Shown: in pieces, positions 1 through 5,025 of the stretch
Numbering within the stretch: the first letter of the stretch is position 1
Layout: the number at the start of each line of letters is the position of its first letter
NCBI GenBank assembly: GCA_023420795.1
Contig: JAEZVM010000180.1
Span: 1 to 8,796 of the forward strand
Length of the DNA: 8,796 nucleotides
Reading direction: 5' to 3'
DNA from: Pseudomonadota bacterium
GTDB lineage: Bacteria; Pseudomonadota; Gammaproteobacteria; Burkholderiales; Burkholderiaceae_D
The notes under the pieces: generated by a model
Seen by the model: the letters and a program-made list of their open reading frames with translations, nothing else
The model's database searches: none
Told to the model about the DNA's origin: nothing
Position numbers and translations under genes: made by a program

Positions 1-442
1 GCGCATTGATATTCGCCTCGACCACCGACACGCGCGCCGTTCTCTGCATTTCTTCGAGCCACTGGACAGTATCGGCAAACGGCACCTCGTTCAGCTGTAC
101 CTTCGCCAAGTCACCGGTCAACGACACGGCTTGCGGCTTCAGCCCCTTGCGGGTCAGCGAGGTTTCAATGCTTTCCCGCGTCATCGGTGCGGGAGCAGCA
201 CCTGATTTGCTGCCAAGCGCGGAAGCTTCTTTCGCCAGCGACCTCACTTCAGCCGCCTGCTGGCGCAAGGCCGGCAACTGCTTCTCCAGCATCGCGCGCC
301 CACTGAGCGCGGGGTCGATCAGCAGCACATAAAGAAGGCCAAGCACGATGACGGCGATGGCGACGGCAAGCAGGTTCTGTTCACGCTTATTGCGCTCGCT
401 CCAGAACGTCGTCAGCGATTGCTTCAGGTTGTTTGCGTTCAT
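1..442 (-). CDS. gspM: T2SS inner-membrane platform protein GspM (partial, 3' end missing)
   Basis: GspM is a bitopic inner-membrane protein that pairs with GspL in the type II secretion platform and helps connect the GspE ATPase to pseudopilus assembly. 147 codons are visible before the left edge; the family is usually about 160-170 residues, so only a short C-terminal piece is missing. A charged cytoplasmic N-terminus (motif FWSERNKREQ, residues 13-22) is followed by one membrane helix at about residues 24-42. Then come the IDPAL motif typical of GspM, a helical stretch at about 50-75 and the start of a periplasmic ferredoxin-like domain. The ATG at 442 overlaps the gspL stop in an ATGA junction and has AGGAG (449-453, minus strand) 6 nt upstream, which fixes the start. 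The identification rests on topology, the N-terminal motif and operon position. No frameshift is seen. Confidence 0.93.
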   Translation of the reverse strand, partial: MNANNLKQSLTTFWSERNKREQNLLAVAIAVIVLGLLYVLLIDPALSGRAMLEKQLPALRQQAAEVRSLAKEASALGSKSGAAPAPMTRESIETSLTRKGLKPQAVSLTGDLAKVQLNEVPFADTVQWLEEMQRTARVSVVEANINA

Positions 443-1686
443 TTGCCGCTCCTGATCTGCCAGACGCCGTCGCTCTGCTGTGAAATGGATAAATTGTGCG
501 CAGCAAGCGCGCTTTCGAGCTGTTCCATCGATGCGCTGCTGCCCGGCTTCAACTTGACTGTCAGAATGCGGTCGCGGTATTCCAGTGATGCCACCGGTGC
601 CGTTCCCTGCTCAGTTCGATTCCATGCCTCGCTGAACGCCGCCGCCAGTCCCAGGAAATCATCGCGCGCAATCTGGCCGGAATCTCGCTGCGCCGCCGCG
701 ATCTTCTGACGCAGCTGCGCGAGCGGATCAACCACCACCGTTTCCTTCGGAAAGGCAGTCTTGTATGTCTGCACCATGCCGGTACGCAGCGCCTCCGCCT
801 CGTTCCTGAGGCGCAGCCAGTCGATATTCAGGCCGAGCACATTGATCGCCAGCACCGCCGCCGCCAGTATCAGCGGCCAGCGCCACGGCCTCCAGTCCAG
901 CTTCGGCCCGGCCGCGCCGAGGCCGCTCATCAGATCGATCGAGGCCCGGTCAGCGCCGCCGATCCAGCGCTGCCAGCTGTCGGCATGCAGCGTGATGCGC
1001 TCGCTCAGGGACTCGGCGATGTGCAGCGATTCCTCGTAATCACGCAGGCGGGTCGGCGGCACATACAGCTCGATCGGCGCCTGCGGCACCAGCGCGGCAA
1101 GCGACTGCATCGTCTCGAACGCAGCCGATTCCGGCTGGTCGGCCATGATAGACAGGCCGATGCCTTCCTGTTCTGCGAGGCGTACCGCGACGGCGATGTC
1201 TGTGCCATGCTCGGTGGCGACTGCGCTGACTGTGCCCTGCCGGTACGGCAGGCATAGCTGGGAGGGCAGCGCGGAGATATTCTTTGCGCCGAGCGCGAGC
1301 AGGGTCTTGTGTAGAATCTCCATCCAGCCGCGCGCAACCACCGCGACAGTACGCAAATCATCGTGCGTCTCGCCGGCGACCACCACGCATTCGGCGGGGT
1401 CGCTCATCACCTGGTCCTCGATCAGATTCGGCAGCGCCGCCTTCAGCCTGGCAGCCGACATCGGCGGGACTTTCACCCGCAGCAGCGTGACATCGCTGGC
1501 CGCGAGCAGCAGCACCACGCGCTGAGTGCGCTTCACGAGCTCCGACATTTCCGACAATGCGGCCACGCCTTCGCGCTCGACCGTGCCGCGATTTCCCGCC
1601 AGCGCGAACTCGCAGTACAGCGGCATGCCGGGTTGCAGGTCTTCGGTGGCGGAGTGCGAGGGCAGACGGATGTAGAGTGTGCTCAA
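439..1686 (-). CDS. gspL: T2SS inner-membrane platform protein GspL
   Basis: GspL recruits the GspE ATPase to the inner membrane and partners GspM. The 415-residue protein has the family's layout: a cytoplasmic actin-like domain (about 1-265) starting with STLYIRLPS and ending in DLMSG (251-255), the equivalent of the usual NLLQG-type motif; one membrane helix at about 270-288 after a W-R-P-W-R-W stretch; and a periplasmic ferredoxin-like domain (about 335-415). The start is a TTG at 1686. No in-frame ATG exists before codon 21, and starting there would remove the conserved STLYIRLPS strand, so the TTG is preferred. The upstream sequence is purine rich (AAGAAGAGAAAG) but has no textbook Shine-Dalgarno. 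The 22-nt gap after gspK is the largest gap in the operon. The stop overlaps the gspM start by 4 nt. Confidence 0.95.
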   Translation of the reverse strand: MSTLYIRLPSHSATEDLQPGMPLYCEFALAGNRGTVEREGVAALSEMSELVKRTQRVVLLLAASDVTLLRVKVPPMSAARLKAALPNLIEDQVMSDPAECVVVAGETHDDLRTVAVVARGWMEILHKTLLALGAKNISALPSQLCLPYRQGTVSAVATEHGTDIAVAVRLAEQEGIGLSIMADQPESAAFETMQSLAALVPQAPIELYVPPTRLRDYEESLHIAESLSERITLHADSWQRWIGGADRASIDLMSGLGAAGPKLDWRPWRWPLILAAAVLAINVLGLNIDWLRLRNEAEALRTGMVQTYKTAFPKETVVVDPLAQLRQKIAAAQRDSGQIARDDFLGLAAAFSEAWNRTEQGTAPVASLEYRDRILTVKLKPGSSASMEQLESALAAHNLSISQQSDGVWQIRSGK

Positions 1687-1708
1687 GGTCTCGTTCTTTC
1701 TCTTCTTT

Positions 1709-2662
1709 TCAGTCTTCCCGAATCCAGACGACTTTCGGATTGCGATCGGTACGGTCGATCAGCGCCTGCATCCGCATTCCCGCGCGGTTCAGGCGCACGT
1801 TGCCGTTTACGAGGAAATAATTGGTGCGCACCGCAATCTGTCCCGTACCCGAACTCAATTGCTTTCCTTGCGCCTGCAGGCGCTGCGTGAATTCGGCCTC
1901 ATTGCGAAACCATGCTTTTTCCCTGGAAGTAACCAAAGCTGCCGCGTCGGAAAGTGAAAGCGTATCAATTCTTGCTGCAAGCACCTCCGCCGGAGCGGTG
2001 TTGATATTGATCTGCGTCATACGCGGCAAAACCACAATGAATTCCCGCAGACTAGAAAGGATTTCCGGCGTAAAGCCGGGCACGGCGAGCAGATCTTCTG
2101 CATGCACAATGCCCATCGGCTGGGGTGAGGACGAATCGGTATCGCGCTGGCCCTCCGGCGACATGCGCTGCGCGGATGCCACCAGAGTCGCCGCTGCCTG
2201 CGCCAGCGCGGCATTCTGTCGTACGTTGGTCAGCAGGCGGGAGAACACTGCAACCTCGTTGGGATTGATAGTCCCGTCCTTTGACAGGTTCGCGAGATTG
2301 AAGCGCGCCTGTGCGTCGACGATACCGCCTGACAGCGCTGCATCCGGCACATCGGTGTTGGCGCTTCCGTTCTCCACGTATTCGTCGAGCCGGGTTTCGG
2401 CCAGCGGCACCGCCCATGGCTCGCCCAGATGATCGACATTCGGCGTGATCCGCTTGTCCTCGCGCAGGATCAGCCGCGTCCAGTCGAGCGCGCCGCGCAA
2501 TATCCATTGCTTCTGCAACTGCAGCCGCTGGTTCTCGATCGAGCGCACCTGCACCTGCTGCTGCCAAAACAGGCTGGCGACGATGGTGATAGCCAGCGTG
2601 GTCAGCAGCAGCGCGGTGACGACCGCAACACCGCGCTGGCGGACAAGCGAGTGGGTATTCAT
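1709..2662 (-). CDS. gspK: T2SS minor pseudopilin GspK
   Basis: GspK is the large minor pseudopilin that caps the pseudopilus tip with GspI and GspJ. The 317-residue length fits the family (about 300-330). The prepilin leader ends at Gly11 (RQRG, then VAVVTALLL). The residue at +5 after cleavage is Thr, not Glu, which is the known GspK exception among pseudopilins. A hydrophobic helix follows (about 12-32). The mature domain carries ARFNLANL and, further on, the helix-hairpin-helix-like ININTAPAEVLAA segment, both typical of GspK. The reading frame is open upstream, but the ATG at 2662 is chosen because it gives a leader of normal length and an ATGA overlap with the gspJ stop, which suggests translational coupling. 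The sequence before the start is G-rich (GGGGGCGG) rather than a clean Shine-Dalgarno. Confidence 0.95.
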   Translation of the reverse strand: MNTHSLVRQRGVAVVTALLLTTLAITIVASLFWQQQVQVRSIENQRLQLQKQWILRGALDWTRLILREDKRITPNVDHLGEPWAVPLAETRLDEYVENGSANTDVPDAALSGGIVDAQARFNLANLSKDGTINPNEVAVFSRLLTNVRQNAALAQAAATLVASAQRMSPEGQRDTDSSSPQPMGIVHAEDLLAVPGFTPEILSSLREFIVVLPRMTQININTAPAEVLAARIDTLSLSDAAALVTSREKAWFRNEAEFTQRLQAQGKQLSSGTGQIAVRTNYFLVNGNVRLNRAGMRMQALIDRTDRNPKVVWIRED

Positions 2663-3276
2663 GCCGCCCCCAGCAGGAATACCTTGGTCAGACTGGCGGG
2701 TCGTCCGCGCAACTGCAGCGCAACCTCGACGCCAGTTTCCGTCTGCCCGTCGGGCGCCTGCCCGACTGGTACAGCTTGACCGGGTACGCGCCAGCCCGTG
2801 CCCGCGACCCATGTGCGAATGGCCATGTCGCCTATGCTGGAATGGAGTACGACCGCCGACGCCGGATCAGTATCGCCAAGCGCTGCAGCCCAGGCAACAT
2901 CCAGCTCTTTCAGATCGCGCGTCGCGACGGATTCGCGCCGTGTAAGGGCGCCGTCGCGCAGACGGTAGGCGACGACTTGCATGCGCGATGGCTGGTTTTC
3001 CGCAAACACCATGCGTACCAATGTCAGACGTCCCTCCTCTGCCAGTAATGGCGGGCGGTTGCCGATATTTGCCGAGGTCGCGATCTGGCTGCAATCGCTC
3101 TGCATCTGCGCGAACGCCAGTTGCAGGCCGCGCGTTTCGGCCAGATCGTCATTGAGTGAGGTGCGCGCGCGGATGATGCTGTCGAGCCCGCGCCAGCCGA
3201 GTACGGCGACAATCGCCAGTATGCTGATCGCGACCAGCAATTCAACCAGAGTAAAGCCACGGCACCGGTTCATCAT
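2659..3276 (-). CDS. gspJ: T2SS minor pseudopilin GspJ
   Basis: GspJ is a minor pseudopilin of the tip complex with GspI and GspK, inserted in the inner membrane and processed by the prepilin peptidase GspO/PilD. The 205-residue product begins with a 7-residue leader, MMNRCRG, followed by FTLVELLVAISILAIVAVLG, so Phe+1 and Glu+5 of the processing site are present. The mature part is beta-rich, as in the family. Two ATG codons stand in tandem (3276 and 3273) and I cannot tell which is used; the first is reported. The gene starts 3 nt after the gspI stop, without an evident Shine-Dalgarno, and its stop overlaps gspK (ATGA). Translation is therefore probably coupled on both sides. Confidence 0.95.
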   Translation of the reverse strand: MMNRCRGFTLVELLVAISILAIVAVLGWRGLDSIIRARTSLNDDLAETRGLQLAFAQMQSDCSQIATSANIGNRPPLLAEEGRLTLVRMVFAENQPSRMQVVAYRLRDGALTRRESVATRDLKELDVAWAAALGDTDPASAVVLHSSIGDMAIRTWVAGTGWRVPGQAVPVGQAPDGQTETGVEVALQLRGRPASLTKVFLLGAA

Positions 3277-3279
3277 GAC

Positions 3280-3681
3280 TCAGGAACTGGAGACGATCTG
3301 CGCGAGCTTGATGATGCGACGCCCCGGATCGTCGACGTCGTATACGCTCACTTCGACGCGCCTAAAGAACGGGTTAGGCGTCGCCAGGATTTCTTCTTCA
3401 CAGGTCAGGCGCAGCTCGCCCTGCGGACAGGCAAAGCTGCGCTTGCCGAAATTAGGGAATTCGCGCGACAGCCTGATCTGCGCAAGCCGGTTTTCCGCCG
3501 ACCAGGTAGCCATCATCGACGCGCGCAAGGCGCTGCTATTCGAAGTCAGGCTGCCGATCGCGCGCAGGCTCGCGCCTAGCGCCGTTCCAACCACGACTAG
3601 CGCAACCAGCACTTCGAGCAAGGTAAAACCCAAAGTGCGCGAATGCATTCGATGTATGGAGAGTCCGTGCAGGCGGCGCAT
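3280..3681 (-). CDS. gspI: T2SS minor pseudopilin GspI
   Basis: GspI initiates tip-complex assembly of the pseudopilus together with GspJ and GspK. The 133-residue product has an 18-residue leader ending in SRTLG, then FTLLEVLVALVVVGTALGAS with Glu+5 and the hydrophobic N-terminal helix. The C-terminal half ends with a beta-strand pattern (VEVSVYDVDD) usual for GspI. The frame is open upstream to 3735, but the ATG at 3681 is preferred. It lies 1 nt past the gspH stop and has a GAGGTG Shine-Dalgarno 7 nt upstream, inside the end of gspH. A later ATG at 3648 would give a shorter 7-residue leader but has no ribosome binding site. Two cysteines in the segment FACPQGELRLTCEE could form a disulfide in the periplasm; that is inference. 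Confidence 0.93.
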   Translation of the reverse strand: MRRLHGLSIHRMHSRTLGFTLLEVLVALVVVGTALGASLRAIGSLTSNSSALRASMMATWSAENRLAQIRLSREFPNFGKRSFACPQGELRLTCEEEILATPNPFFRRVEVSVYDVDDPGRRIIKLAQIVSSS

Positions 3682-3682
3682 G

Positions 3683-4195
3683 TCACTGCACCTCAAAGTG
3701 ACCAATGCCATCGGCACGAATGGCGACGCTGGCATTACCGGAAGACATGGTCAGCACAAACGGCTTGTCCACCGGTTCGCGGCCAAAGACCAGACGGAGC
3801 GGCTCGGTCTGCGCAGCGACGACCGCCGGCGAAACCGACAATGCAACCGGCGCACGCTGGAATTCGCGCTCGCGCAGCAGATCATCTTGCGACAGCGCCT
3901 CCCATTGGTCGTCGTCGCGTATCAGGAAGCGATAACGGTCGGCATCCGCCTCGAAGGCGATCGGACGATTGCGCACGATCGCTTCATCGCGCGCCAGCTG
4001 GAACAGCAATGCAAGGCGTTGCGCTTCGCTCTCCAGCGCCTTGCGCGGCCCCGGCATCGCATTGAACGCCACCAGCCCTAGCAGCAGGCCGGCGATCACC
4101 AGCACCACCAGCAGTTCAAGCAGCGTGAAACCGCGCACCCGTTGAAACGGAGCGCGCGGGAAATTGCTCGAAAAAACGCCGGTTACAGATCCCAC
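3683..4195 (-). CDS. gspH: T2SS minor pseudopilin GspH
   Basis: GspH is the minor pseudopilin thought to join the GspI-J-K tip to the GspG shaft. The 170-residue product carries a long leader of 22 residues ending in RVRG, then FTLLELLVVLVIAGLLLGLV with Glu+5 intact. A globular beta-rich domain follows, ending with the ADGIGHFEV strand usual for GspH. The start is a GTG at 4195, inside the last codons of gspG (13-nt overlap). An in-frame TGA lies six codons upstream, and the next possible start (GTG, codon 20) would leave only three residues before the cleavage site. No Shine-Dalgarno is visible, so initiation probably relies on ribosomes finishing gspG. The gspI start follows 1 nt after the stop. 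Confidence 0.93.
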   Translation of the reverse strand: MGSVTGVFSSNFPRAPFQRVRGFTLLELLVVLVIAGLLLGLVAFNAMPGPRKALESEAQRLALLFQLARDEAIVRNRPIAFEADADRYRFLIRDDDQWEALSQDDLLREREFQRAPVALSVSPAVVAAQTEPLRLVFGREPVDKPFVLTMSSGNASVAIRADGIGHFEVQ

Positions 4196-4644
4196 GAACC
4201 GACATCTGCGTCATTGCCGGTGCCGCCCGGCTGGCCGTCCGCCCCGTAGGAGAAGACGTCGATCTCGCCGCGCACGCCGGGCGACAGGTACTGATACTGG
4301 CCGCCCCACGGGTCCTTCGGCAGCTTATCGACATAGCCGCCGCTCTTCCAGCCGTTCGCCGTCGGCCCGCTGGTCGGCTTGGCAATCAGCGCCTGCAAAC
4401 CCTGCTCGGTGGTTGGATATCGGTGATTGTCGAGCTTGTAGAGCTTGAGCGCCGACATCAGCGTGGAAATGTCCTGTCTGGCTGCCGTGATACGCGCATC
4501 GTCGGCTCGGCCCATCAGCTTGGGCACTACTAGCGCAGCGAGAATGCCCATGATGACGACTACCACCATGATTTCGATTAGGGTGAAACCACGCTGCGAG
4601 GCGCGCGCGAACGAAGAACGGGAGAGGGAGAGGTTTTTTTGCAT
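4183..4644 (-). CDS. gspG: T2SS major pseudopilin GspG
   Basis: GspG polymerises into the T2SS pseudopilus that pushes folded substrates through the outer-membrane secretin. The 153-residue precursor has a 19-residue leader ending in ASQRG, followed by FTLIEIMVVVVIMGILAALV with Phe+1 and Glu+5. The mature part shows family hallmarks: the YKLDNHRYPTTEQGL segment, LPKDPWGGQYQY, and a C-terminal calcium-binding loop (SYGADGQPGGTGNDADVGSW). The ATG at 4644 is chosen over an in-frame GTG at 4725 because it gives a leader of normal size. No good Shine-Dalgarno precedes it (CACTTTCCTACCC). This is the first gene of the operon, and the stop TAA overlaps the gspH start. GspG is needed in far larger amounts than the minor pseudopilins, so a weak-looking ribosome binding site is slightly unexpected. 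Confidence 0.97.
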   Translation of the reverse strand: MQKNLSLSRSSFARASQRGFTLIEIMVVVVIMGILAALVVPKLMGRADDARITAARQDISTLMSALKLYKLDNHRYPTTEQGLQALIAKPTSGPTANGWKSGGYVDKLPKDPWGGQYQYLSPGVRGEIDVFSYGADGQPGGTGNDADVGSWDL

Positions 4645-4680
4645 GGGTAGGAAAGTGCTACTGAAAGAACAACGAAAAGG

Positions 4681-4709
4681 AGTATAAGCCGAAGCTGGAG
4701 CCTTGTATT
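4681..4709 (-). promoter_or_regulatory. Weak candidate sigma70 promoter for gspG
   Basis: On the minus strand TATACT (4686 to 4681) matches the -10 consensus at five of six positions. With a 17-bp spacer the -35 would be AATACA (4709 to 4704), which matches only three of six. Transcription would start near 4674, giving a leader of about 30 nt before gspG. The weak -35 would fit a promoter that needs an activator, but the call is tentative. Confidence 0.3.
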
Positions 4710-4725
4710 GACAGAATGATCGCAC

Positions 4726-4745
4726 TCCGCAGAAGCTTCAGCGGA
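4726..4745. repeat. 20-bp near-perfect palindrome upstream of gspG
   Basis: The left half TCCGCAGAAG and the right half CTTCAGCGGA form a dyad in which nine of ten base pairs are symmetric; only the A/A pair (4731 and 4740) breaks it. There is no spacer, as expected for a DNA-binding dimer site more than for an RNA hairpin. It lies roughly 50-70 bp upstream of the candidate gspG start point. The protein that might bind it is unknown. Confidence 0.5.
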
Positions 4746-4882
4746 ATAGACTACTCTTCACAAAAAAAGTGCCGGCAGGAATATCAGGGGGCCGGAAAAA
4801 ATCAACTTGTTCCTCATCGTTTTTACTCTCCATCAATTATTTCTAGCAGAGAGAGGGAAGAAGCCATCGCTTTTCCAAGGAA

Positions 4883-4900
4883 ATCCCATATTCATGGGAT
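4883..4900. repeat. Inverted repeat ATCCCAT-N4-ATGGGAT
   Basis: Perfect 7-bp arms (4883-4889 and 4894-4900) are separated by ATTC. The site is about 70-85 bp upstream of the predicted start point of the lipoprotein gene. It could be an operator or activator site, or a short hairpin; no T-tract follows, so it is not a terminator. No known regulator is assigned. Confidence 0.45.
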
Positions 4901-4932
4901 GCAATGAAAAACGCCTCTGTTAAAGTGCAACA

Positions 4933-4961
4933 TTGCCTTTAATCAATAAAAATCCGATAAT
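4933..4961 (+). promoter_or_regulatory. Candidate sigma70 promoter for the lipoprotein gene
   Basis: TTGCCT (4933-4938, four of six to the -35 consensus) and GATAAT (4956-4961, five of six to the -10 consensus) are separated by the optimal 17 bp. Transcription would start near 4968, leaving a leader of about 58 nt before the ATG at 5026. The -10 sits inside a small dyad, CCGATAATCGG (4954-4964), and the -35 inside a direct repeat, so binding of a regulator there would block polymerase. Confidence 0.55.
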
Positions 4962-4997
4962 CGGTACGGTTTTTGTAGCGGTTTTGCCTTCAATCAA
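4933..4997. repeat. 14-nt direct repeat pair around the promoter
   Basis: TTGCCTTTAATCAA (4933-4946) and TTGCCTTCAATCAA (4984-4997) agree at 13 of 14 positions and lie 51 bp apart, close to five helical turns. The first copy covers the -35 element; the second falls about 16-29 nt after the predicted start point. The arrangement would suit a regulator that occupies both copies. No known motif is assigned. Confidence 0.45.
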
Positions 4998-5025
4998 GAC
5001 GGCGATTCAATAAAAAGGGAGAAAA

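Larger units (their letters stand above)
4645..5025. other. Divergent intergenic control region between gspG and the lipoprotein gene
   Basis: This 381-nt stretch holds no convincing gene; the short open frames in it have no ribosome binding site or recognisable product. It is clearly richer in A and T than the flanking coding DNA. It should contain the start signals for both transcription units. The individual sites seen (two candidate promoters, two inverted repeats, a 14-nt direct repeat) are listed separately. I recognise no riboswitch or named operator. Confidence 0.8.

Noticed and set aside
1821..2432. Long plus-strand open frames opposite gspK (and similar ones opposite gspJ, I and H).
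   Set aside because: They lie antisense to well-recognised T2SS genes, have low-complexity Arg/Ser/Ala-rich composition typical of GC-rich shadow frames, and lack convincing ribosome binding sites.
4708..4713. Perfect TTGACA (-35 consensus) on the plus strand.
   Set aside because: No -10-like hexamer occurs 16-18 bp downstream (the sequence there is AGAAGC/GAAGCT), and it is about 320 nt from the nearest plus-strand gene.
4763..4795. Possible minus-strand terminator: CCGGC / GCCGG arms followed by a run of T (minus strand).
   Set aside because: Only a 5-bp stem with a loop of about 14 nt and a 2-nt gap before the T run. It would lie upstream of the candidate gspG start point, so it is too weak to call as a terminator or attenuator.
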